The notes beneath the pieces were generated by a model. That model was given only the letters and a program-made list of their open reading frames with translations. It ran no database searches and had not been told where the DNA came from. Source: Pusillimonas sp. TS35 (GTDB lineage Bacteria > Pseudomonadota > Gammaproteobacteria > Burkholderiales > Burkholderiaceae_B). Taken from it: DNA of 64,000 nucleotides. Shown here one piece after another: positions 34,412 to 41,726 of this stretch. Location of the stretch: NCBI RefSeq assembly GCF_009857885.1, contig NZ_WWER01000002.1, forward strand, positions 1-64,000, in the 5' to 3' direction. The position numbers and the translations under genes are program-made. Position 1 is the stretch's first letter. Every line of letters starts with the position of its first letter.

Positions 34412-35971
34412 CTATGTGCGCATTGCCAATAGCTTCTCCGCCCGCGCCGCGGTTTCCAGCACTGTCCAGTCCTGTCCTGGCAAGGCAGCGAACTGCATGC
34501 CGATGGGCAGCCCACTGTCGCCCGTACCGCAAGGCAGTGTGATGGCCGGCATGCCGGTCAGGTTGAAGGGCAGTGTCAGGCTGGTCATGGCGGCGTGTGT
34601 AGGCAGGCTGACGCCGTTGATGTCCACAGCCGTCACACCATTGCGTGGCGCCGTGGTGCGCAAGGTGGGCGTCAGCAGCACGTCCACGCCGGACATGGCC
34701 TCGGCCATGGCGCGCGCCAACTGCGCCCTGCCGCCCTGCGCACGGGTGTACCAGATCGCGGGAAAGAATTGCCCGATCTCCAGCCGCACACGCACATCCT
34801 CCCCCAAGGTTTGCGGCATATTGACGAGCCGGTTCCAGTGGATGGCGGTGGCCTCGCTGCAGAGCGTGGCAAACTGCAGCGCGGCGCTGTGCTCAATGCC
34901 CGCAATACTGACCTCGCGCGTGACGGCTCCGTCCGCTTCGAGCAAATCAGCCGCCGCCTGGACGGCACGCAGTACATCCGGCGCGAGCGGGTCATAGAAG
35001 TATTCGCGGGGAATGCCAATACGAAGGCCGCGCAGTGTTTGCAGGGCACGCGGCACCTGCGGCGGTAGGCCGGCCATGATAGAAAACATCAAGGCAGCGT
35101 CGTCCACCGATTGGGCGATAGGCCCAAGATGATCGAGCGAGGGCCCAAGATCCATCGCGCCCTGGCGGGGTATGGCATCGTAGCTGGGCTTGAACCCAAC
35201 GACACCGCAACAGGCGGCCGGTATACGTATTGAGCCTGCTGTGTCGCTGCCCACGGCGGCGCGTACGATACCCGCCGCCACGGCAGCCGCCGAGCCACCA
35301 CTGGAGCCGCCCGCCGTATGGCCCACACCGCGCGGGTTGCCCACCGTGCCAAAGTGCGGGTTGGCACTGGTGATGCCATAGGCCAGTTCGTGAAGGTTGG
35401 CCATGCCTATGACACTGGCACCGGCTTGCCGCAGGCGCGCCACGGCCAAGGCATCGCTGGCGCAAGGCGCGGTATCCGCACCAGAGCCACCCGTCATCCT
35501 GAACCCGCGTACGTGCATCAGGTCTTTGACGGTAATCGGTACACCCAGCAGCGCACAGGGCTGCCCGCTGTGCTGCGCAGCCTCGGCAGCCTGCAGTTGC
35601 TGCCTCAGGCTGGCCTCGTCCACCAATTGGGTGAAGGCGTTGAGTCCGTCTTGCTCGTGTGCCGCCTGCGCGGCCTGCATGGTCGGCTCAAGCAGTGCCT
35701 GCCCGCCGGCGCGTGCCTGGCGGGCAATGGCGGAAATGCCTTGTGTTTCGCTGTCGGGCGGCCGCCCCTGCCCCGCGAGCGGCCCCACGCGGGCCACATA
35801 GTGCGCGCCGTGAGCGTCGGCCATGGACGCGAGGTATTGCAATTCTGGGATGTTGAGCCCGAAACGCGCGACCCACTGGGCCTGGCGATCGGCATGCGGG
35901 TAGCCATGCAGTGCGGCCATGCCGCCTGCGATACCCATGAGATGCCTGACGACCTCTGACGCTACAGCCAT
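34412..35971 (-). CDS. Amidase signature family hydrolase
   Basis: A 519-residue amidase that hydrolyses a carboxamide. The Ser-cisSer-Lys triad is visible: Lys in LLGVPITVKDLMHV, the glycine-rich TAGGSSGGSAAAVAAG, and the nucleophile in GSDTAGSIRIPAACCGVVG. About 85 residues precede the catalytic domain and I do not recognise them as a known domain. The C-terminal GLPIGMQFAALPGQDWTVLE is typical. It lies between the dehydrogenase and binding-protein genes of the same operon. Relatives include GatA, indoleacetamide and allophanate hydrolases; GatA is unlikely since gatB and gatC are absent. The substrate is unknown. Confidence 0.88.
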   Translation of the reverse strand: MAVASEVVRHLMGIAGGMAALHGYPHADRQAQWVARFGLNIPELQYLASMADAHGAHYVARVGPLAGQGRPPDSETQGISAIARQARAGGQALLEPTMQAAQAAHEQDGLNAFTQLVDEASLRQQLQAAEAAQHSGQPCALLGVPITVKDLMHVRGFRMTGGSGADTAPCASDALAVARLRQAGASVIGMANLHELAYGITSANPHFGTVGNPRGVGHTAGGSSGGSAAAVAAGIVRAAVGSDTAGSIRIPAACCGVVGFKPSYDAIPRQGAMDLGPSLDHLGPIAQSVDDAALMFSIMAGLPPQVPRALQTLRGLRIGIPREYFYDPLAPDVLRAVQAAADLLEADGAVTREVSIAGIEHSAALQFATLCSEATAIHWNRLVNMPQTLGEDVRVRLEIGQFFPAIWYTRAQGGRAQLARAMAEAMSGVDVLLTPTLRTTAPRNGVTAVDINGVSLPTHAAMTSLTLPFNLTGMPAITLPCGTGDSGLPIGMQFAALPGQDWTVLETAARAEKLLAMRT

Positions 35972-36183
35972 GGATGCCTGCCCTCCGGAACACTGCGACC
36001 GGGCGGGGGCGTGTAGCCGCGCCCCTGCGCATTACAGCGCGGTGCGGGCTACGCGTGTTGTCTCCGCCGGTGTTGATTTGTTATGTATCTGATGACCGGA
36101 TTTGCTGGCTGCGAAGCCAGCGTACGGGCATGATGCACGGCGCGATAAGCGCTGTCAATGATGGATCGCGAGATGCGCGGTTC

Positions 36184-37173
36184 TTATGCATCAAGCGCTG
36201 CCAATGTGGCGTCGCTGACGTTGATACCCGCCTGTGCCTGGCGGGCGATGTCCAAGCGGCGGGCGCCGGGCAGGCGCACCTTGCTATCGGCCAACATGGC
36301 GGAGATCAGGTCTTCGACACGGGACTCGTACCCGGAGCGTCCCGCCAATGAGCGTGGGTCGATAACCAGGAAGACATGGCCGGTGTGCGGCCGGTTGCCC
36401 TCCGCCTGGAAAAAGGAATCGGCCTCGTAGCCAAAGGATGCACCCGTAAGCGCAACGCAGAGCAACTCGACCATGAGGGCGAGCAGTGCGCCTTTGATGC
36501 CTCCCGCTGGACACATCATGCCTTCGAGGCCAGCCTTGGGATCGGTGGTGGGTTGGCCGTTTTTATCGAGCGCCCAGCCTTCGGGGATGCTGCGGCCTTC
36601 ACGTGCGGCCACCATCAGCTTGCCGCGTGCGACTTCCGACAGCGACAGGTCAATGACAATCGGGTCGCCTGAGCGACGCGGAAACATGGCGGCAATGGGA
36701 TTGGTGCCGAACAATGCACGAGTGCCGCCCCACGCTGGCATGGCCGCAGGCGAATTGCTGAAAGCAAAACCCACCATCCCCGCGCGTGCGACAGCATCCA
36801 GATGCCCAGCCGCGACGCCGAAATGATGGCTGCGCGTGACGCCTGCGAACGCGATCGTATATTGGCGGGCGCGCTCTATGGCCTGCTCGACGGCCAAATC
36901 GCAGGCGGGGAAGGCCAAGCCTTCATCCGCATCGATGAGCACACCGCCGCCGTGGGCGCGCAGCACTGCCGGGACGGCGGCGCCATTGACACGCCCGCTG
37001 CGCAGATGCGAGGCGTACTGGGGAACGCGCGACAGGCCATGCGAGGCCAAGCCTTGCGCTTCGGCCGCCACCAGGGCACGCGCGGTGCTGCGGGCCATGG
37101 CTGGGCTGGCGCCGGCCCGCTCCAGCGCGGCGGCGGCCCGGGTTTCAAGCGCTTCGATGGTGAAGGTGGGCAT
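36184..37173 (-). CDS. Ldh2-family (malate/lactate/sulfolactate-type) dehydrogenase
   Basis: A 329-residue NAD(P)-dependent 2-hydroxyacid oxidoreductase of the type-2 malate/L-lactate dehydrogenase family. The conserved blocks are EAQGLASHGLSRVPQYASHL, TRSHHFGVAAGHLDAVA, FGTNPIAAMFPRRSGDPIVI and DLSLSEVARGKLMVAAREG. This family includes ureidoglycolate, malate and (R)-sulfolactate (ComC) dehydrogenases. It is the first enzyme gene after the GntR gene and runs away from a divergent UxaA-family lyase pair that resembles SuyAB. That context makes a sulfolactate-type 2-hydroxyacid a reasonable candidate substrate. The family is clear; the substrate is not. Confidence 0.87.
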   Translation of the reverse strand: MPTFTIEALETRAAAALERAGASPAMARSTARALVAAEAQGLASHGLSRVPQYASHLRSGRVNGAAVPAVLRAHGGGVLIDADEGLAFPACDLAVEQAIERARQYTIAFAGVTRSHHFGVAAGHLDAVARAGMVGFAFSNSPAAMPAWGGTRALFGTNPIAAMFPRRSGDPIVIDLSLSEVARGKLMVAAREGRSIPEGWALDKNGQPTTDPKAGLEGMMCPAGGIKGALLALMVELLCVALTGASFGYEADSFFQAEGNRPHTGHVFLVIDPRSLAGRSGYESRVEDLISAMLADSKVRLPGARRLDIARQAQAGINVSDATLAALDA

Positions 37174-37225
37174 CTAAGGTCTCCTTGGCATGCGGCCGCG
37201 TGACGTGCCCGCGCGGCGTACTTTT

Positions 37226-37981
37226 TTACGTTTGGCCGGGTTCGTGCTCCTGCCCGATATATTCATAACGTTCGGTGTTGACGCGTGAGACGCGCCATTC
37301 CACCGGCCGTCCGTTGTAGGTGTAGGCCACACGCCTTACGTTGAGCAGCGGGGTGCCTTTTTTCACGCCCAACCACTCGGCGTGGATATCGTCAGCCGAC
37401 GTTGCACGGACGCTTTCGGCGGTGCCGATGACGTTTACGCCGAAATATTCTTGGTAGAAACTGTAGATAGTGCCCGGCCGGTCGCGCAGTTGTTCGCGTG
37501 TAAGGCCGCTGAACAATGCCTCGGGCACGCAGATGGTGTCGACCTGCACGCGCTCGCCATGCAGCGACAGGCCGTTGACGAATTCGAATACATAGGCACC
37601 CTGCGCGAGCGCCAGCTTCTCGCGCGCCTCTCCGCTGGCCCGCGTGCGGCGAAAGCCCAACAGCTCGGGCGTGGGGTAGCCTTTAACGCCGTCATGCCGG
37701 ACGACGCGAAAATAGCGGAAGAAGTACTGATTGTGCGCATGCAGGGCAACAAAGGTGCCCCTGCCTTGATGCCGCACCAGGATGTTTTCCAGCACCAACT
37801 CGTCGATGGCCTTGCGCAGCGTGCCAATGGACACGCTGAAGCGTTCGGCCAGGTTTTTCTCAGGCGGAATGGCTTCACCCTGCGGCCATTCGCCATTGGC
37901 CAAGGCAGCCAGCACGGCTCGCTTTACCTGCTGGTACAGCGGCACACCGGACGGACTCAAGGCCGAAATTCTTGCACTCAT
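37226..37981 (-). CDS. GntR-family regulator, HutC/UTRA type
   Basis: A 251-residue repressor-type regulator. The winged helix is N-terminal: PLYQQVKRAVLAALANGEWP, then EKNLAERFSVSIGTLRKAID and VRHQGRGTFVALH. The UTRA effector domain follows (about 90-245) with YVFEFVNGLSLHGERVQVDT and LLNVRRVAYTYNGRPVEWRV. ATG 37981 gives the normal N-terminus; the frame is open 38 codons further back, but those are not family-like. It lies between divergent catabolic operons and near a perfect palindrome at 38092-38103. It is probably regulated by an acid from the pathway. Confidence 0.9.
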   Translation of the reverse strand: MSARISALSPSGVPLYQQVKRAVLAALANGEWPQGEAIPPEKNLAERFSVSIGTLRKAIDELVLENILVRHQGRGTFVALHAHNQYFFRYFRVVRHDGVKGYPTPELLGFRRTRASGEAREKLALAQGAYVFEFVNGLSLHGERVQVDTICVPEALFSGLTREQLRDRPGTIYSFYQEYFGVNVIGTAESVRATSADDIHAEWLGVKKGTPLLNVRRVAYTYNGRPVEWRVSRVNTERYEYIGQEHEPGQT

Positions 37982-38091
37982 AGGGTCTTCCAAAAAATCT
38001 GTTTCTTCAAAGCAGCGCGCCATCGAGCCGGTATGCCGTGCCGACCGCGCGGCTGAACCGAGAACATAGCATTTTACTCCCCCTTTACAAT

Positions 38092-38103
38092 TCATCTAGA
38101 TGA
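38092..38103. promoter_or_regulatory. Candidate GntR operator
   Basis: TCATCTAGATGA is a perfect 12-bp palindrome. It lies five bases before the -35 element of the plus-strand promoter and about 110 bases upstream of the GntR ATG, so binding could affect both directions. A related half site, GATGATATC, follows at 38118. Confidence 0.6.
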
Positions 38104-38108
38104 TCTGC

Positions 38109-38137
38109 TTGACATGGATGATATCGCAAAATAAGAT
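38109..38137 (+). promoter_or_regulatory. Sigma-70 promoter of the UxaA-type/Bug operon
   Basis: TTGACA (38109-38114) and TAAGAT (38132-38137) are separated by 17 bases. The -35 is a perfect consensus and the -10 matches four of six. The operator palindrome is directly upstream. The first plus-strand gene starts about 115 bases downstream. Confidence 0.7.
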
Positions 38138-38251
38138 GAATCCGTATCAAGAAAAATGGCCCGTAGGGCCACAGCATCCTGCATCTCGCATCTCCTCATG
38201 CCATTCGCGCCCGACGTTCGGCGGCGCACGCTTCGCACACTAGGAATACAC

Positions 38252-38596
38252 ATGAGCAACACTGTTCTCGATGACACCGCCCCTACGGCCGTCACCCCCC
38301 AAGGAGACTCTCCCATGATCCATGCAATCCTGCACGACCCGAAAGACACGGTGGCCGTGGCTGTGGTGGAAGGCATACAGGCCGGCACCGAGCTGCGCGC
38401 CTGGCTGATGGACGAAGACCGCATCATCAACCTGACAGCACGCCAGGACATCCCTATCGGCCACAAGGTTGCACTCAAAGACATGAAAGAAGGCGACACG
38501 GTCTACAAATACGGCGTCGATATCGGCAAGGTGGTGGCGCCGATCGCCGCCGGTGAGCACGCACACGTACACAACATCAAGACCAAGCGCTGGTAA
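38252..38596 (+). CDS. UxaA-family small subunit (SAF domain), SuyA-like
   Basis: A 114-residue SAF-domain protein, the small subunit of a two-part UxaA-family lyase or dehydratase. The core is IHAILHDPKDTVAVAVVEGI, followed by NLTARQDIPIGHKVALKDMK and VAPIAAGEHAHVHNIKTKRW. The C-terminal HAHVHNIKT block is the family hallmark and supplies His residues. Two starts are credible: ATG 38252 (AGGA at 7-10 bases) and ATG 38315 (AAGGAG upstream), giving 114 or 93 residues; the second matches the usual size of SAF subunits. The large subunit follows 78 bases later. Altronate dehydratase and (R)-sulfolactate sulfo-lyase small subunits both belong to this group. Confidence 0.82.
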   Translation: MSNTVLDDTAPTAVTPQGDSPMIHAILHDPKDTVAVAVVEGIQAGTELRAWLMDEDRIINLTARQDIPIGHKVALKDMKEGDTVYKYGVDIGKVVAPIAAGEHAHVHNIKTKRW

Positions 38597-38674
38597 GGGG
38601 GCCAAACGGCCATCCACCCCGCACCACGTCAGGCCCGCAAGCAGGCCGCAAAGAACCAGCAAAAGGAACCCAGC

Positions 38675-39850
38675 ATGTCAGTCATCAACGCCTCCACCAC
38701 CTTCATGGGCTACCGCCGCGACAACGGCCGCGTCGGTGTCCGCAACCATGTCATCATCCTGCCGGTGGACGATATCTCCAATGCGGCCACGGAAGCCGTC
38801 GCCAACAACATCAAGGGCACTCTGGCCCTGCCCCACCCCTATGGCCGCCTGCAGTTCGGCGAAGATCTGGAACTGCACTTTCGCACACTGATTGGCACCG
38901 GCAGCAACCCCAATGTCGCCGCCGTGATCGTGATCGGCATCGAGGAAGGCTGGACGCAACGGGTGGTGGACGGCATCGCGGCAACGGGCAAGCCGGTGGC
39001 GGGATTCAGCATCGAATTGCACGGCGACCACGACACCATCATGCGGGCCTCGCGCAAAGCCAAGGAGTTCGTGCACTACGCCACCGGCCTGCAGCGCGAA
39101 ACCTGCCCCATCAGCGAGCTTTGGGTGTCGACCAAATGCGGCGAATCCGACACCACCTCGGGCTGCGGCTCCAACCCCACCGTGGGCAATGCCTTCGACA
39201 AGCTCTACAAACTGGGCAATACCCTGGTGTTTGGCGAGACGTCGGAAATCACAGGCGGCGAAGACATTGTGGCGGCGCGCTGCGCCAGCCCCGAGGTGCG
39301 CGAGCGCTTCATGTTCATGTTCAACCGCTATCAAGAGATGATCAACCGCTGGAAGACCAGCGATTTGTCAGAATCACAGCCCACCAAGGGGAATATCGCG
39401 GGCGGCCTGACAACCATTGAGGAAAAAGCGCTGGGCAATATCCAAAAGATCGGCAAGCAGTGCAAGGTGGACGGCGTGCTGGACAAGGCCGAGGTACCCA
39501 GCGGCAGCGGCCTGTGGTTCATGGATTCTTCGTCGGCCGCCGCCGAAATGGTGACGCTGTGCGCAGCCTCGGGCTATGCGGTGCACTTCTTCCCCACCGG
39601 CCAAGGCAATGTGATCGGCAACCCGATCCTGCCGGTGATCAAGATTTGCGCCAACCCGCGTACGGTGCGCACCATGTCCGAGCATATCGACGTTGACACA
39701 TCGGCGCTGCTGCAGCGCGGCATTGACTTGGACAAGGCGGGAGACATGCTGCTGGAATGCATGCTGGCCACGGCAAACGGCCGATGGACCGCCGCCGAAG
39801 CGCTGGGACATCGTGAGTTTGTACTAACCCGTCTGTACGAAAGTGCCTGA
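38675..39850 (+). CDS. UxaA-family large subunit; sulfolactate sulfo-lyase (SuyB)-like candidate
   Basis: A 391-residue iron-dependent lyase/dehydratase. Features are [20 protein letters not shown], the Cys-rich [20 protein letters not shown], then [20 protein letters not shown], and [19 protein letters not shown] near the C-terminus. The split form with a SAF small subunit is shared by altronate dehydratase-like enzymes and (R)-sulfolactate sulfo-lyase. The length, the VDDISNA start and the [13 protein letters not shown] block recall SuyB as I remember it; I cannot run an alignment. SuyAB would release sulfite and pyruvate. AAAAGGAA is upstream of the ATG. The gene pair sits with a Bug receptor and faces a ComC-like dehydrogenase gene, which fits. 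Confidence 0.82.
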   Translation: MSVINASTTFMGYRRDNGRVGVRNHVIILPVDDISNAATEAVANNIKGTLALPHPYGRLQFGEDLELHFRTLIGTGSNPNVAAVIVIGIEEGWTQRVVDGIAATGKPVAGFSIELHGDHDTIMRASRKAKEFVHYATGLQRETCPISELWVSTKCGESDTTSGCGSNPTVGNAFDKLYKLGNTLVFGETSEITGGEDIVAARCASPEVRERFMFMFNRYQEMINRWKTSDLSESQPTKGNIAGGLTTIEEKALGNIQKIGKQCKVDGVLDKAEVPSGSGLWFMDSSSAAAEMVTLCAASGYAVHFFPTGQGNVIGNPILPVIKICANPRTVRTMSEHIDVDTSALLQRGIDLDKAGDMLLECMLATANGRWTAAEALGHREFVLTRLYESA

Positions 39851-39891
39851 GCCTTCAAGGCACGCAAGCATAACTACATTGGAGACGACTC

Positions 39892-40887
39892 ATGCAACAT
39901 CAACGCAACCCTTTGCGGCACATACAGCGCGCGCTGGCGGTCGCTGCCATTTCCACCGGCCTTGCCGCGCCTGTCTGTGCGGCAAGCTGGCCTACTCAAC
40001 CGGTTACCATTGTCGTACCTTTCTCCGCCGGAGGCACCACTGACGTTGTTGCACGCCTGGTGGGCCAGAAACTGGGAGAGATGTGGGGCCAGTCAGTGGT
40101 CATTGAAAACAAGCTGGGCGCGGGCGGCAATATTGGCACGGCCGCAGTGGCTCAGGCAAAACCCGATGGCAATACACTGCTGATGGCATCGGGCAGCATT
40201 CTTACCGTGAACCCGCATCTGTATAAAAACCTGCCCTTTGATGCGGAGAAAGACTTCGAGTTGGTAACGAACGTGGCACGCGGGCCGATGGTGATTGTCA
40301 CCGCCAAGAAAGTGAAGGCCAAGAACCTCAAGGATTTGATTGAGTACGCAGAAAATCACCCCAAACAACTGAATCTGGGCTCGGCCGGCCTGGGCAGCCA
40401 AGTGCACATGGCAGGCGAGAACTTCGGCTATTCGGCCGACATCGCCATGACTCACGTGCCTTATCGCGGCGAGGCGGCCGCGCTGGCGGATCTGATGGCG
40501 GGCCAAATCGATGTGATCGTAGGCAATATCGGCGCAGCAACCCCACTGGTAAAGGATGGCCGCGTGAAAGCGCTTGCAGTGGCAAGCGCCAAGCGGGCCG
40601 CCATGCTGCCTGATGTGCCAACGGCGGACGAGGCCGGCCTTAAAGGCTTTACCAACTATGGCTGGTTCGGCTTTCTGGCGCCTAAAGGCACACCTGCCGA
40701 TGTTGTGAAGAAAATCCAGACGGACACCACCAAGGTTCTAGCCATGCCGGCAGTGAAGGAGAAGCTGGCCTCATTAGGCATGGAAGGCGTGGGCAACACA
40801 CCGCAAGCCTTCAAACAGGAAGTAGCTGATGAGTCAAAGCAGTGGGCCAAGATCATCAAGGAAAGGAAAATCGTGATTCAGCAGTAG
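39892..40887 (+). CDS. Bug/TctC-family tripartite tricarboxylate transporter receptor
   Basis: A 331-residue periplasmic receptor. The signal peptide spans MQHQRNPLRHIQRALAVAAI and ends at VCAA. The Bug blocks are VTIVVPFSAGGTTDVVARLV, ENKLGAGGNIGTAAVAQAKP and THVPYRGEAAALADLMAGQI. GGAGACGACTC is upstream of the ATG. It follows the lyase genes by 41 bases and is probably the last gene of that operon. No TctAB is present. Bug receptors serve carboxylate, so uptake of the lyase substrate is a fair guess. Its stop codon lies inside a 17-bp tandem duplication. Confidence 0.92.
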   Translation: MQHQRNPLRHIQRALAVAAISTGLAAPVCAASWPTQPVTIVVPFSAGGTTDVVARLVGQKLGEMWGQSVVIENKLGAGGNIGTAAVAQAKPDGNTLLMASGSILTVNPHLYKNLPFDAEKDFELVTNVARGPMVIVTAKKVKAKNLKDLIEYAENHPKQLNLGSAGLGSQVHMAGENFGYSADIAMTHVPYRGEAAALADLMAGQIDVIVGNIGAATPLVKDGRVKALAVASAKRAAMLPDVPTADEAGLKGFTNYGWFGFLAPKGTPADVVKKIQTDTTKVLAMPAVKEKLASLGMEGVGNTPQAFKQEVADESKQWAKIIKERKIVIQQ

Positions 40888-40916
40888 GTGTGATTCAACA
40901 GTAGGTGTGATTCAAC
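40874..40916. repeat. 17-bp tandem duplication across the Bug stop codon
   Basis: TGATTCAGCAGTAGGTG (40874-40890) and TGATTCAACAGTAGGTG (40891-40907) differ at one base and are followed by a third partial copy TGATTCAAC. The first unit contains the TAG stop (40885-40887), so the end of the coding region has been copied downstream without changing the protein. Confidence 0.9.
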
Positions 40917-40921
40917 GCCAC

Positions 40922-40953
40922 GGGTATGGGGCGGCCCGCGCCGCCCCATACCC
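40922..40953. terminator. Bidirectional hairpin between convergent genes
   Basis: GGGTATGGGGCGGC pairs perfectly with GCCGCCCCATACCC around CCGC. It lies between the convergent Bug gene (plus) and TSUP gene (minus) and could end both transcripts. It has no T tract, so termination may depend on Rho. Confidence 0.7.
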
Positions 40954-40962
40954 ATCAACGTA

Positions 40963-41724
40963 TCAACCCATCAACAACCTGAATACCTGCGGCGCGGTGG
41001 ATACCAGCAGCATAAAGCCCGATGTTGCCAACAGCACCAGCACGATACTGGTGAAAGAACTATCGCTGAAACGTCGGAACAGCCGTATGCCCAGCAGAGA
41101 AGGCAGCAGAATCGCAGGCACCAACACCAGGAATGGACCCACCAGCTCGCGCGTAATCATGCCATGCGCCAGCAGCGCCGTAAGCGTAACGATGTGCATA
41201 AAGAGATTGAAGGCCTGGAACGTAGTGCGCTGCTGATCTCGCGGCCAGCCGCGCAGCGTGCACCAGAGCGTGGGCACCACGCCAGGCAGGCCGCCAAAGC
41301 CGCTCATGGTGCCGCCCACCCACCCCACGATGCCATCGGCCGCACGGCCACCCCAGTGTATGGCGGGCAGGTGCGCCAGAAAAAGACGCATGGAGCAAAA
41401 CACCGCCAGCAGCAACCCGACGCCAAACTTGAACAGCAAGGGGTCGAATACACGCAGCAGCCAGATGCCGGTGGGCACACCCAGCACGCCGCCCACAACA
41501 AAGGGGAACAGGCGTCGCCCGCTGAAACCATCACGCAGCGAGCCCACGGCCAGCAATTGCCCCACCAGCGATCCGAATACGACCACGGGTACCGCCAGTG
41601 CGGGCTCCATCACCCATGACCAGACCGATAGCGCGACGAGACCGAAGCCAAAGCCCGACAGGCCCTGCACAAACGCCGCCAACGCACCACCCACCGCAAT
41701 ACTGAGCCAGATTTCCAGCGCCAT
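40963..41724 (-). CDS. TSUP-family (TauE/SafE) membrane exporter
   Basis: A 253-residue protein with about seven to eight membrane segments. The TSUP repeats are visible: VQGLSGFGFGLVALSVWSWV and MEPALAVPVVVFGSLVGQLL in the first half, and GGTMSGFGGLPGVVPTLWCT in the second. Members export sulfite, sulfoacetate or other small anions, or take up sulfate. It starts two bases after the ThDP gene stop and is the last gene of the eight-gene minus-strand operon. It could export an acidic by-product. A sulfite role is tempting because of the SuyAB-like genes next door, but those are in another operon. Confidence 0.85.
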   Translation of the reverse strand: MALEIWLSIAVGGALAAFVQGLSGFGFGLVALSVWSWVMEPALAVPVVVFGSLVGQLLAVGSLRDGFSGRRLFPFVVGGVLGVPTGIWLLRVFDPLLFKFGVGLLLAVFCSMRLFLAHLPAIHWGGRAADGIVGWVGGTMSGFGGLPGVVPTLWCTLRGWPRDQQRTTFQAFNLFMHIVTLTALLAHGMITRELVGPFLVLVPAILLPSLLGIRLFRRFSDSSFTSIVLVLLATSGFMLLVSTAPQVFRLLMG

Positions 41725-41726
41725 GC

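Noticed and set aside
34412-35971. GatA subunit of the tRNA amidotransferase
   Set aside because: No gatB or gatC nearby, an unrecognised N-terminal extension, and placement in a catabolic operon.
38675-39850. Altronate dehydratase of hexuronate catabolism
   Set aside because: UxaA is usually a single chain near 495 residues and sits with uxaB/uxaC; here the protein is split and those genes are absent. Not fully excluded.
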